NCBI GenBank assembly: GCA_013299105.1
Contig: JAAFJY010000001.1
Coordinates: 204,978-268,977, forward strand
Length of the DNA: 64,000 nt
Origin: Chitinophagales bacterium
GTDB lineage: Bacteria > Bacteroidota > Bacteroidia > Chitinophagales > Saprospiraceae
Direction: 5' to 3'
Program-made: the position numbers and the translations under genes
Notes under the pieces: generated by a model
The model's database searches: none
What the model saw: only the letters and a program-made list of their open reading frames with translations
Told to the model about the DNA's origin: nothing
Shown: in pieces, positions 1-8,170 of the stretch
How the letters are laid out: each line of letters opens with the position of its first letter
Position numbering within the stretch: the stretch's first letter is position 1

Positions 1-2
1 AA

Positions 3-419
3 ATTCCAGAGATTTACCGATTGGCCAAAGAAATCGGAGTTGATGAAGTCAAACTTAAATCGGCTCAGGTTTACGATTTTGAAAATGGCAATCCGCTGAT
101 TCCTGAAAACGAGCGTTATTCGCGCTATAAAAAAATGCCCGATGGAACTTTTCGCATCAAAAACCGCTTATTGAATCATTGCTGGAAACTGTGGCATGCT
201 TGTGTCATCACTTGGGATGGAAAAGTGGTACCCTGCTGTTTTGACAAAGACGCAAAATACCGCTTGGGCGATCTTCGCCAAAATTCTTTGGGCGAGGTTT
301 GGCGAAGTGATGCTTACCATCAATTTCGACAAAAACTGCTCCTCGGAAGGAAAAAAATTGACATATGTGCCAATTGCACGGAGGGTTGTGAGACCTGGAT
401 TGTGAGCGAAGTAAATTAA
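3..419 (+). CDS. Radical SAM protein with SPASM domain, C-terminal part
   Basis: The reading frame is open from the first bases of the window, so the gene is cut at its 5' end and the catalytic CxxxCxxC radical SAM domain lies outside. What remains looks like a C-terminal SPASM/twitch region: a Cys-rich stretch with HCWKLW, then VPCCFD, the 'LGD...N.LGEVWRS' signature that usually precedes the last cysteines, and a closing CANCTEGC. Such domains bind one or two auxiliary Fe-S clusters in enzymes that modify peptides, sugars or cofactors. The substrate cannot be told from this fragment. The next gene on the same strand is more than 800 bases away, so no operon partner is visible downstream. 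Confidence 0.8.
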   Translation: MPEIYRLAKEIGVDEVKLKSAQVYDFENGNPLIPENERYSRYKKMPDGTFRIKNRLLNHCWKLWHACVITWDGKVVPCCFDKDAKYRLGDLRQNSLGEVWRSDAYHQFRQKLLLGRKKIDICANCTEGCETWIVSEVN

Positions 420-894
420 AATTTTGTTGAGGTGTAATCTGTACTTCAGCTAATTTTATTTTACCAGAAAGAAAACAAGGCATCGTAACAATGTTTTTTC
501 GGCAAAAACACCAAACAATCGCTCTGTCATTTTTTCGTCAAGAAATAAAAAATACAAAAAAAATGCTTTTGAAAAATTGCATAATCGCTTGAATAAGTAG
601 AACTTTATAGCCACGTCGCTTGATGGAAAACAGGTTTTTAGTGCGTTGGTTCGATTTTTGGACTCTCTCGGAGTTCAAAATAGCTGATTTCTGAGTAAAA
701 CCGCCTTTGAAACACAAATCCCTGGTTCTGCACTGTAAACTTTTTTAGGACATTTTGTCATTGACTGTACTTTAAGAAACGTACTATTCCTGTTCAAACA
801 CAATTTGAACGCAATAAAAATTTTTCTTGGAATTCAATGACTTGTATTGTTTTTTTGCGTCGAAACACACGCAAGTTTTTAAAAACTTAGCCTA

Positions 895-1026
895 GGAAGC
901 AAAAAACCAAGATAAACGAGTTTAGGCTTAGTGAAAAAAGACAAGCAACTGACTGGAAGAAAGTTGTGTACTTTTTTTGCTAAACTTCAATAGCAAAGTT
1001 GTTTACCTTGTTTTAGCTCGGATACC
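895..1026 (+). repeat. Dispersed palindromic element, copy A
   Basis: A diverged copy of the 130-146 bp intergenic element. The left arm has AGATAAACGAGTTT and the right arm GTTGTTTACCTTG followed by TTTTAGCTC. The central hairpin GCAACT...AAGTTGTG is kept. The arms belong to the TAAAC type, on both sides. Confidence 0.75.
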
Positions 1027-1137
1027 TAGCGGCTTTGAGACAAAAAACACAACGGTTTTTCGTCAGTTGAGCTTGCTTTTAGCGAAGATAACTGGGACTG
1101 CTTTCGCTAAAAGAGGTGAAGGATCACGGAAAACGGC

Positions 1138-1192
1138 TTTTTGGGGCCGAAATGGGAGCAGGGTAAGTTTTTACCAATTTTTAATTCAGTAA
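1138..1192 (+). repeat. Short dispersed repeat (GGCCGAAATGGGAGCAGGGT type)
   Basis: The motif TTTTTGGGGCCGAAATGGGA followed by GCAGGGTAAGTTTTTA recurs with small changes at 36806-36868 and 24845-24885. Function unknown. Confidence 0.6.
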
Positions 1193-1260
1193 GCAATCGC
1201 TGTTGCGGGGTGATGTGCCACCGTCAACAGCCAATTTGAGGCTATAAAAAACAGAGCGCC

Positions 1261-2196
1261 ATGACATTCAAGGTTATTCTGTCGGGAAGATTGGAATTTG
1301 GTCACGACAGGTCTTTTGAAATTGCATTAAAGTCTTTCAATCATCAGGTAGAAAGTCTCTACCGCAATGATGTATTACTCAAAGCTGAACAAGTTTTTGT
1401 TGCAGATGCTTTTGTGTTAGATATTCCACGTTTAATTATCCCAGTTGCTAGTGACAAGTCTTGGCGCAACACTGTAAGTATCCTGGATAACATGGCGCAA
1501 TTTGCTCTCGCAGGCTCAGTTTCAGCCTGGAAACTGGACAACAGCACCCTGGCTGATAATGCTACATTGGAGCCCAAAGGTGATAAAACTGCGGTTCAGT
1601 CTTTTCTGAAAGGCCGTACTTTCTTGCACGAAGGCAAGCAAAGTGAAGCCCATACAGCTTTGACCCAAGCTATTGAAAAATTTGAACGCCACGCGTTGGC
1701 TTACGAGAAAAGAGGTTTTGTAAACTTTCAATTGGGCAATGTAGAAGATGCTTTGTACGATTTTTCAAAGAGCATCGACTTCAACCCCAATAGCCCGGAT
1801 GCACACATGGGGCGTGCCATTATCCGTATGACACAGAGGAACTTCACTGCTGCCATCACGGATTTGGAAAACGCAGTCAAAACTTCGATTCCACACCAAA
1901 CCATCCACTTCCGCGCCCGCCGCATGAAAGGGGAATGCCACTTGGAATTGGGCGAATTTGCGAAGGCTGAGTTCGAGTTGAAACTGGTGACGGCCCGTAG
2001 CTTCACAAACCAGGACCCCAATGCTGCCTGGCAGCACCGCGCATGGTTCAACTATGGCCGTACCCTGCATGGTTTAAACAAATTCACCGAGGCTAAAACC
2101 GCCTTGGATCGCGCCCTCCAGTTTGAGTCAGAGCCTTCTGACGCGCTGAAAAGTCTTTATAATGATGTACTGGAAAAGTGCAACATTCGAGCTTAA
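1261..2196 (+). CDS. TPR-repeat protein
   Basis: A 311-residue protein without a signal peptide or membrane segment, so probably cytoplasmic. Residues 1-100 are not recognised; they include a stretch on fixed-length beta/alpha sequence (AFVLDIPRLIIPVASDKSW). Residues about 115-300 form tetratricopeptide repeats, with typical positions such as ALAYEKRGFVNFQLGNVEDA and ALYDFSKSIDFNPNSPDAH. TPR arrays bind partner proteins, and the partner is unknown here. The ATG at 1261 follows a spacer with no strong ribosome-binding site, as is usual in this phylum. A clear rho-independent terminator sits 42 bases after the stop, so the gene is probably transcribed alone. Confidence 0.75.
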   Translation: MTFKVILSGRLEFGHDRSFEIALKSFNHQVESLYRNDVLLKAEQVFVADAFVLDIPRLIIPVASDKSWRNTVSILDNMAQFALAGSVSAWKLDNSTLADNATLEPKGDKTAVQSFLKGRTFLHEGKQSEAHTALTQAIEKFERHALAYEKRGFVNFQLGNVEDALYDFSKSIDFNPNSPDAHMGRAIIRMTQRNFTAAITDLENAVKTSIPHQTIHFRARRMKGECHLELGEFAKAEFELKLVTARSFTNQDPNAAWQHRAWFNYGRTLHGLNKFTEAKTALDRALQFESEPSDALKSLYNDVLEKCNIRA

Positions 2197-2237
2197 AACG
2201 ATCATTGATTCGTAGATACCTTTGAATATACCCTATG

Positions 2238-2272
2238 CGGTGCTCAGATCTGTTTTTGGGCACCGTTTTTTT
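2238..2272 (+). terminator. Rho-independent terminator after the TPR gene
   Basis: CGGTGC pairs with GCACCG across a 16-base loop and is followed directly by seven T residues. Confidence 0.8.
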
Positions 2273-2279
2273 ATGCGGG

Positions 2280-2385
2280 ATTTTTTTGGTCTAAATCAGA
2301 ATTGCAGAATTACTTGCGTGACGTTGACTAAAACAAGGATTTTAAAGGATTAGAAAATTAGCCCGATTTGCGGCCATGAACGCTT
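2280..2385 (+). repeat. Dispersed repeat (GTCTAAATCAGAATT type)
   Basis: Begins GGTCTAAATCAGAATTGCAG, passes through a GTTGACTAAAAC segment and ends near GCCCGATTTGCGGCC. Relatives lie at 2461-2515, 2640-2727 (inverted), 5190-5255 (inverted) and 36946-37055. Confidence 0.65.
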
Positions 2386-2460
2386 CATCTTCATCATAAA
2401 AATCACAAAATTCATAACTACCGAAACTTCACCGAAATTTTCAGGATTTTCAGGGTTACC

Positions 2461-2515
2461 TAATTCCAGAATTACTTACGTGGTGTTGACCAAATTTAGG
2501 GCTTGCAAAAGAATA
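2461..2515 (+). repeat. Dispersed repeat (GTCTAAATCAGAATT type), partial
   Basis: Shares about 30 identical bases, including CCAGAATTACTTACGTGGTG, with the copy at 36974-37005. Confidence 0.65.
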
Positions 2516-2639
2516 AGTTATAAAAATTGGCAGGGCAAATTTTGAGTTAAGTGGGGGCCAACATCATGCTGGAAATCAGTTGAATCTGTTTTTTCTGTGT
2601 TCCCATCACGTGCCGTGTCACGCCTTGGCATGAAAGCGG

Positions 2640-2727
2640 GCCAATTCTCTAATTCTTTGAACTTCTGGTTTTGGTCAACGTCATGCAAGAAATTCTGCAA
2701 TTCTGGCAATTCTGGTTTAGACAAAAA
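2640..2727 (-). repeat. Dispersed repeat (GTCTAAATCAGAATT type), inverted
   Basis: The reverse complement reads GTCTAAACCAGAATT... CAGAATTTCTTGCATGACG... and matches the copy at 2280-2385. Confidence 0.65.
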
Positions 2728-2851
2728 CCCTACATAAAAAAGTCGCGCCAGGAATGTTGCCAAAAAGACTTTTGGTACTCTAAATTACACTTCAAGCAAA
2801 ACACAATTTTAAAGCCACAAAGCGCGTCTTTTCACAAAAATCAGGCTTCTC

Positions 2852-4768
2852 ATGCGCCAAGTTCTGCTATTCTGCTGCATTAGTTTTTTGAACACTGTAA
2901 CGCTGTTCGCTCAAGACAATTTTACCACCCGCAAAACCACCAGCCCCAAGGTGCTGAAAGCCTACGACGAAGCATTTGAACTGGTCAAAACACAAAAACT
3001 GGACAAAGCGCTGGAGATTTTGCAAAAAACGCAGACGCAAGACCCCAAATTCATCGACGCGCCCATTTTGATGGCCCAAATCAAGTACGACCAGGGCAAA
3101 TATGCCGAATCTATCGCCCTGTACCAAAAAGCCCTGGCCCTTGGCCCAGACTACCGCCCCCGACTGTATTATCAACTGGCCCTTACGCAACTGAACCTGG
3201 AGCAGTATACCGACGCCATCACCAGCCTGGAACAGTTTTTGAAACGCGAAAAAACCAACCAAGACCTGATCAGAAGGGCCCAAAAGCACCTGCGCAATGC
3301 CCAATTTGCCAAAGACGCGGTGCTGAAACCCGTGTCGTTCAAACCTGAAAAACTTCCCCCCAGCATCAACACATCCGAGCACAATGAAACCCTGCCTTCG
3401 CTCAGCGCAGATGGGCAAACCATCATTTTTACCCGCCGACTGGGCAAGCAGGAAGATTTTTTTGTCAGCAAAAAAGAAAACGGACAATGGATGCCTGCGC
3501 AAGCCCTCGCTGCCCTCAACTCTGAACTGAGCGAAGGGGGACACTCCCTGAGCGCCGACGGGCGGACTTTGGTTTACACCGGATGCAACGTGCCGGGTGG
3601 CCTGGGTAGTTGTGATTTGTACATTTCTAGCCAACAAAACGGACAATGGACCCCATCCGCCAACCTCAAAGGTCCAGTCAATACCCGTGCTTGGGAGTCA
3701 CAAGCTTCACTTTCGGCAGATGGGAAGATTTTATTTTTTGCCAGCGACCGCCCCGGCGGACTGGGGGGGCGCGACATCTGGCAAACCCAGCGCCAATCCG
3801 ATGGCAACTGGAGCACCCCGAGCAACCTAGGCGCAACAATCAATACGCCCGATGAAGACCAGGCCCCATTTTTTCATCCCGACGGAAATTCCTTGTACTT
3901 CATGTCGGACGGGCACGCGGGCATGGGTGGCACCGACCTTTTTGTAGCCCGCAAACAAGCCGACGGCAGCTGGGGAAAACCCCAAAACTTGGGTTATCCG
4001 ATCAATACCCGCGCCGATGAAGGGGCCCTGGTCGTGAGTTTGGATGGCACCCAAGCTTACTACACTGGCGGCACACCTGACGGCAAACTCGATATTTATA
4101 CCTTCTCTCTACCCGCCGAGGATCGTCCACAACCGGTGACCTACGCTCGTGGACTGGTATTTGATGCCAAAACCCAGCAAAGCCTGGCTGCCAAAGTAGA
4201 ACTGATTGATTTGGCCACCAAGCAAGTACTGATCCAACAGGAAACCTCAGCAGATGGCATTTTCCTGGTTTGCCTGCCCTTAGGCAAAAACTACGCCCTG
4301 AACGTGAACAAGGCCCAGTACCTTTTCTATTCCGACAATTTTGCCCTGCAAGAAAAACGCAACCAAGCCGAGCCTTTTGAACTAAAAGTGCCCTTGCAGG
4401 CCATTACTAGCAACAATACGCCAGTGGTTGGGCAGCCCGTAATATTGAAAAACGTGTTTTTTGCCAGCGGCTCGGCGGCCTTGCAACCCGAATCCAATGC
4501 CGAGTTGCAGCGCCTAAACGACTTACTCAAGCAAAACCCTAACCTGAAAATCCGCATCCACGGCCATACCGACAATGTAGGCGACGATACCACCAACCAA
4601 AAACTTTCGGAGCAACGGGCCAAAGCCGTGTACGACTACTTGGTGCAACAAGGCATACCACCTATCCGCCTTGCCTACCAAGGCTTCGGAGAAAGCAAAC
4701 CGATTGCCGACAACAATACGGCGGAAGGTCGGCAAGTGAATCGGCGGACGGAGTTTGTGGTGTTTTAG
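2852..4768 (+). CDS. TPR-PD40-OmpA outer-membrane family protein
   Basis: A 638-residue exported protein. Residues 1-21 are a signal peptide ending LFAQ. Residues 35-150 are TPR repeats, followed by a beta-propeller of PD40/WD40-like repeats (about 175-420) with recurring 'LSADG..I.F.S.R.GG.GG.DI' blades. A carboxypeptidase-regulatory-like domain (about 435-510) comes next, and the C-terminal 110 residues are an OmpA/MotB domain with 'FASGSAALQP', 'IRIHGHTDNVGDD' and 'NRRTEFV'. In this phylum the architecture is typical of envelope proteins whose OmpA domain clasps peptidoglycan while the propeller faces the outside; some relatives are encoded with gliding/T9SS-associated PorE-like proteins. 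It stands alone here, so a secretion role is inference only. Confidence 0.88.
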   Translation: MRQVLLFCCISFLNTVTLFAQDNFTTRKTTSPKVLKAYDEAFELVKTQKLDKALEILQKTQTQDPKFIDAPILMAQIKYDQGKYAESIALYQKALALGPDYRPRLYYQLALTQLNLEQYTDAITSLEQFLKREKTNQDLIRRAQKHLRNAQFAKDAVLKPVSFKPEKLPPSINTSEHNETLPSLSADGQTIIFTRRLGKQEDFFVSKKENGQWMPAQALAALNSELSEGGHSLSADGRTLVYTGCNVPGGLGSCDLYISSQQNGQWTPSANLKGPVNTRAWESQASLSADGKILFFASDRPGGLGGRDIWQTQRQSDGNWSTPSNLGATINTPDEDQAPFFHPDGNSLYFMSDGHAGMGGTDLFVARKQADGSWGKPQNLGYPINTRADEGALVVSLDGTQAYYTGGTPDGKLDIYTFSLPAEDRPQPVTYARGLVFDAKTQQSLAAKVELIDLATKQVLIQQETSADGIFLVCLPLGKNYALNVNKAQYLFYSDNFALQEKRNQAEPFELKVPLQAITSNNTPVVGQPVILKNVFFASGSAALQPESNAELQRLNDLLKQNPNLKIRIHGHTDNVGDDTTNQKLSEQRAKAVYDYLVQQGIPPIRLAYQGFGESKPIADNNTAEGRQVNRRTEFVVF

Positions 4769-4854
4769 TTGAAATGTGGAAATGTTGAAGGGCTGAAGAG
4801 AGGGAAATCATTTGGCCTTGTCTGAAGACTTGACACCAGCATAACTTCGACTTG

Positions 4855-4905
4855 AAGTTGGTTCTAGGTCTCTAACCGGAATTTGTTTCCACATGTTTGT
4901 AACGC
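4855..4905 (-). repeat. Repeat shared with the nested-hairpin region at 34.4 kb
   Basis: GGTTCTAGGTCTCTAACCGG followed by CATGTTTGTAACGCTTAAA matches the reverse complement of 34352-34405. Confidence 0.55.
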
Positions 4906-4985
4906 TTAAACAGAGGGTGCAGCTCCAGATGTAGAGGTCAAGCTTTTTGACAGATATTTATCGGAGCTCAAACGGGCCTTGAGCA

Positions 4986-5161
4986 AATCCCGATAAGAAA
5001 ATTTTACCCTGATTTTGACTTATGAAAATCCGGATTATTGGGCAATGAAGCGGTCTTTTTCATTTTTGTGAAAATTTTGCGCGAAACCTGAGATCAAGAA
5101 AAAAAGAAAAAGGACTTTTTTGTGAAAACTAATGTACTGAAAACTTCGGTGAAGTTTTTGT
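4986..5161 (+). repeat. Long dispersed repeat, plus copy
   Basis: Aligns over about 170 bases with the reverse complement of 11091-11275. Shared blocks include GATAAGAAAATTTTA, CCTGATTTTGAC, AATTTTGCGCGAAAC and ACTTCGGTG. It may be an old element or a diverged non-coding RNA. Confidence 0.6.
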
Positions 5162-5189
5162 AGCTGCGATTTTTATAGTGAACATGCAG

Positions 5190-5255
5190 TGTTTATGACC
5201 GCGAATCGGGCCGATTCTGAAATTCTTTCAAATTCTGGTTTAGACGAAAAAGTCT
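5190..5255 (-). repeat. Dispersed repeat (GTCTAAATCAGAATT type), inverted
   Basis: CCGCGAATCGGGC...AATTCTGGTTTAGAC is the reverse complement of the 2280-2385 type. Confidence 0.55.
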
Positions 5256-5433
5256 TGCTTGATTATCGAGATCGCTTTTCTCCGAAGTTTTCAGAATGTA
5301 TCAAATTTGAGTGAACTTTTTCGTTTAAAAGTACATCTAACGGGAGCCGCATCCTTTTCCAACAGCGTAAGGAAAACAAAGCCCAACCCACCATTCACCC
5401 CCCCTACTCATAACTCATCATTCATAACTCCCC

Positions 5434-6414
5434 TCAAAACGTCCCCAAATGCAAGATCCGTCCCCCTGTTTGGTTTACTGGGTCCACACTTTTGCCGATG
5501 ACGATGCCGTCTTCGGGAGCTTGGTACTCGCGGATGATGTCGCCGAAAATGTTGCGCAGGGTGGCGATGGTTTCGCCCTTGAAAACCAGCTCACTAACAT
5601 TGGGGCTTACGCTGAGCAGGCCACCTGAATCGGTGTAAAGCCAGTAAGAGTTCTTGCATACATACGCTTTTGCTTCGGGCAATTCCAAAGCACCAGGGAT
5701 CATTCCGAGGTTACAGAGTACATTGTGTATGCCGATTAGGCCGGAGCGCAAAAAGCCTTTTTGAAAAGTATGTGGACTACCAATTTCAAGGTTAATGGCA
5801 TTGATTCCCAAGGCATTGGCAGCTCCGCGCAAAGATCCATCGGCAGGCTCGTTGTGCACAATCACTTGGGCATTTTGCAAGATCGCCATCTCGCGGCAGA
5901 TGCGGTTGTTGAGGTCGGCGCGGATGTAGTGAGCGTTGATGCGGCCAAAACTGGCTGTATGAAAATCCAAAAGATAGTGAAAATACTTGATCAGGCGGTC
6001 CATGATGCGGAAAGCATACAAGGGGCCGTTGCTGCCATTGGCCTTGCCCGGCATGATGGCATTTAGGTCGCTGCCGTCGAGGAAATTGCGTTCGCGCAAC
6101 AAAAAGGAGGGCACATTGACCACTGGCACTCCCACCACAAAGCCCGATAAGGTCTCCAGGTCGATTTCAGAAAAAAGGCGCTGGATGAGCGGAATACCGT
6201 TGATTTCATTGCCACGCACTGCCGCAGTAACCCCAAAAACAGGACCGTCTTTTTTACCCCTGGCCACGATCACAGGCACATGCACGGGCACACTCATGCC
6301 ATCGGTGACGATGTGTAACCAAAAGCGGCGGATGCTGCCAACTGGAACTTTTTCAAGTTCCAACTTGCGGATGACTTCGGCGGGGGTAGAAAGGTCTTGT
6401 AGCAATGCGTCCAT
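5434..6414 (-). CDS. Aspartoacylase/succinylglutamate desuccinylase family protein
   Basis: A 326-residue member of the AstE/AspA branch of the M14-like zinc hydrolases. These enzymes normally cut amide bonds in N-acyl amino acids or, as in RimB, trim amino-acid tails added by an ATP-grasp ligase. The fold signature is clear: 'TAAVRGNEINGIPLIQRL' (61-78) and 'LDFHTASFGR' further on. In the first motif the usual zinc ligand in HGNE is arginine (R67, codon CGT) while E70 is kept. The enzyme may therefore be inactive, use metal differently, or carry a one-base change. It lies 12 bases downstream of the ATP-grasp-like gene on the same strand, so the two are very probably co-transcribed and act on one product. 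Confidence 0.82.
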   Translation of the reverse strand: MDALLQDLSTPAEVIRKLELEKVPVGSIRRFWLHIVTDGMSVPVHVPVIVARGKKDGPVFGVTAAVRGNEINGIPLIQRLFSEIDLETLSGFVVGVPVVNVPSFLLRERNFLDGSDLNAIMPGKANGSNGPLYAFRIMDRLIKYFHYLLDFHTASFGRINAHYIRADLNNRICREMAILQNAQVIVHNEPADGSLRGAANALGINAINLEIGSPHTFQKGFLRSGLIGIHNVLCNLGMIPGALELPEAKAYVCKNSYWLYTDSGGLLSVSPNVSELVFKGETIATLRNIFGDIIREYQAPEDGIVIGKSVDPVNQTGGRILHLGTF

Positions 6415-6426
6415 GTAGTTAAGGGA

Positions 6427-7911
6427 TTAGCGCAGGGTAAGGTCAGGGTTACCTGTCATGATCTCTTCCAACAGGGAGGGGTCGTTGTTGAGCGTGCTGA
6501 ATAACTTCAAACGGAATTTTCCTTGGTTATTGACCAGCGATTGGGCCATTTTGTCGATGGCTACCGTTGACAAAACCGTTTGAATATAAGCCTCAATTAA
6601 ATCATCGAGCCCGATGCCTAGTTTGTTGAAATCTCGGCGGTCCATCAGCACCAAGCGTTCGGTATCTGAGTCCCAGGAGCCGTCGGCGCGGCGCACGGAA
6701 AGGTTGGTGCCCAGCATGTCCCAACTTTCACTGCCCGCTTCAATCTCGTCTTCCAGGGGTTTGCGGGCGCGGCGCGCATATACGCACAAAGGCAGGAGCC
6801 CTTCTTCGGTGCTACTGATCATCATGCGCAAGTCAGCTACATAAGTTTTACCGTTGGCGGTAGGGATGGTGCCTACATGGTAAAGTTTACCGGTAGAACT
6901 GAGCGAACTCCACTGGTAATTGCCAATCAAACTTTGCACGATGAACCGATCATAACTAAAGTTTTGGGCCATGAATTCGTCGAGTTCGGCTTGTGAAACG
7001 ATGGTGAATACGCCCTGCCCTGCGTTGCTATAAGGCACTTTCACTACAGCTTGCCCGCCCATGCTGGCGACCCACTTGGGAATGTCTTCTTTGGCCACGT
7101 CCCAGATTGTTTCGGGGATATTGACTTCAAGTCCGGCTGCTTCGAATTCTTCGTTGAACTGGTTGTAGGCTTTGGCCGCCATCATTTTATTGCGTCCACC
7201 AGCCAAGCAAGCTAGCGTAGGGTTGAAAACCTTGGTCTTGCTGTGCAGTGGCAGGCGGTTCCAAGGTTTTTGGGTCACGTAGCGAAAGGCAGCACGGATA
7301 GGATGCCAGGTACCCTCTTCGTCGCGGACTTCCATCACGCCGTCTACAAAACGCAAAGGAGGGTTGGGGTCTTCGTCGAAAGAAGGGGTGAAAAACACCG
7401 TTTCTTTGAACACATCTGCCATCACAGCAGCATAGCCCGATGCCTCCATGTAATTTTTGTCGTACACCACAGCCAGGCCACCACTTACGGGCAGTCGCTT
7501 TTTGTTGAGCAGAGGAGCGAAGGTGCGATCCATCAGCAGTCGGTAGCCTCCTTGCTCTTGGTGGTCATCGGTAAGCGGCATGGATTTTTGGCCACTGGGG
7601 CAGGAGTTGTTTTCGATGACCACCATTTGTCGGCGGCCCGACGCCGAGGTTACATTCAGTAAATCGGCACCAGCCCACATAAAATGTTTACACCGGTAAT
7701 CGAGCATGGCTTCCAGGGCTTCGGCTTTCACCTTGGGATGCAGGTGGCAATAGCGCAGAATGATTCTTTCCCGACTCAGGTTCAGGAAAAAATTGACCAT
7801 CGGGTGGATGGTGGCGTTCAGGGCTTTGGGATACCAGTGTTGGCTGGCTTCAAAGTTGCCTGGTTGAACGCGTTGCGCTGCCTTGGGTGGCTTGATCTCG
7901 CTTAGGATCAT
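6427..7911 (-). CDS. ATP-grasp-like ligase (possibly circularly permuted)
   Basis: A 494-residue soluble protein with no signal peptide. Two regions suggest an ATP-grasp ligase. One is '[16 protein letters not shown]' (about 97-112), resembling the N-terminal motif of circularly permuted ATP-grasp proteins. The other is a glycine-containing nucleotide loop, '[18 protein letters not shown]' (about 284-301). ATP-grasp enzymes join a carboxylate to an amine via an acyl phosphate. The downstream gene is an aspartoacylase-family hydrolase, so the pair resembles the RimK/RimB or glutathionylspermidine logic of one enzyme adding and the other removing an amide-linked group. The substrate is unknown. 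Copy B of the palindromic element sits just upstream of the start. Confidence 0.65.
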   Translation of the reverse strand: MILSEIKPPKAAQRVQPGNFEASQHWYPKALNATIHPMVNFFLNLSRERIILRYCHLHPKVKAEALEAMLDYRCKHFMWAGADLLNVTSASGRRQMVVIENNSCPSGQKSMPLTDDHQEQGGYRLLMDRTFAPLLNKKRLPVSGGLAVVYDKNYMEASGYAAVMADVFKETVFFTPSFDEDPNPPLRFVDGVMEVRDEEGTWHPIRAAFRYVTQKPWNRLPLHSKTKVFNPTLACLAGGRNKMMAAKAYNQFNEEFEAAGLEVNIPETIWDVAKEDIPKWVASMGGQAVVKVPYSNAGQGVFTIVSQAELDEFMAQNFSYDRFIVQSLIGNYQWSSLSSTGKLYHVGTIPTANGKTYVADLRMMISSTEEGLLPLCVYARRARKPLEDEIEAGSESWDMLGTNLSVRRADGSWDSDTERLVLMDRRDFNKLGIGLDDLIEAYIQTVLSTVAIDKMAQSLVNNQGKFRLKLFSTLNNDPSLLEEIMTGNPDLTLR

Positions 7912-8024
7912 GTGATATTGCTGCTTTCTGGTGGAAGAAGTGTTCTTGGCCTAAGTTTATCGATTTTCAAAAATACAAGATTTTATCTGAAAGCGAAAGG
8001 GAATGTTTTTCCCTCCTCAACTTT

Positions 8025-8170
8025 AGTATTTGAGCTAAAATAAGGTGGCCATATTTGCTTTTGAGGTTTAGCAAAAAAAGAACACAACTTCCTTTCATCC
8101 AGTTGCTTAAACTGGTAGTGATCTTTTTTCACTAAACCCAAATCCGTCCACCTTATTTTTTTACGCTCCC
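8025..8170 (-). repeat. Dispersed palindromic element, copy B
   Basis: A full copy, about 146 bases because of a small central insertion. In element orientation it begins GGGAGCGTAAAAAAATAAGG and ends TATTTTAGCTCAAATACT. Both inner arms are of the GGTGG type (GGTGGACGGATTT and, read inward from the other end, GGTGGCCATATTT). It touches the stop codon of the lactonase gene and lies upstream of the ATP-grasp gene. Confidence 0.85.

Larger units (their letters stand above)
420..1260. other. Repeat-rich intergenic region
   Basis: No convincing gene. It holds one copy of the dispersed palindromic element (895-1026), a 12-bp-arm inverted repeat (CTTTTAGCGAA around 1076 with TTCGCTAAAAG near 1102-1112) and a short repeat also seen at 24.8 and 36.8 kb (1138-1192). 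A 71-codon open frame at 977-1192 runs through these repeats and is not considered a gene. Confidence 0.7.
2197..2851. other. Repeat-rich intergenic region
   Basis: After the terminator at 2238-2272 this spacer contains three pieces of one dispersed repeat: a plus-orientation copy at 2280-2385, a short plus copy at 2461-2515 and a minus-orientation copy at 2640-2727. The first and third are inverted relative to each other. No gene is supported here. Confidence 0.65.
4769..5433. other. Repeat-rich intergenic region
   Basis: No gene is supported. Contents in order: a GTTGAAATG short-unit string (4768-4800), a segment that matches 34352-34405 in inverted orientation (4855-4905), a 175-base repeat whose inverted partner is at 11091-11275 (4986-5161), and an inverted copy of the GTCTAAATCAGAATT repeat (5190-5255). 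The last 180 bases show nothing recognisable. Confidence 0.6.

Noticed and set aside
977-1192. A 71-codon plus-strand frame
   Set aside because: Made from the palindromic element's right arm and another dispersed repeat.
8025-8170. Element B as a simple transcription terminator for the lactonase gene
   Set aside because: Copies also lie between divergent gene starts, and no T-tract follows the hairpin in a fixed place.
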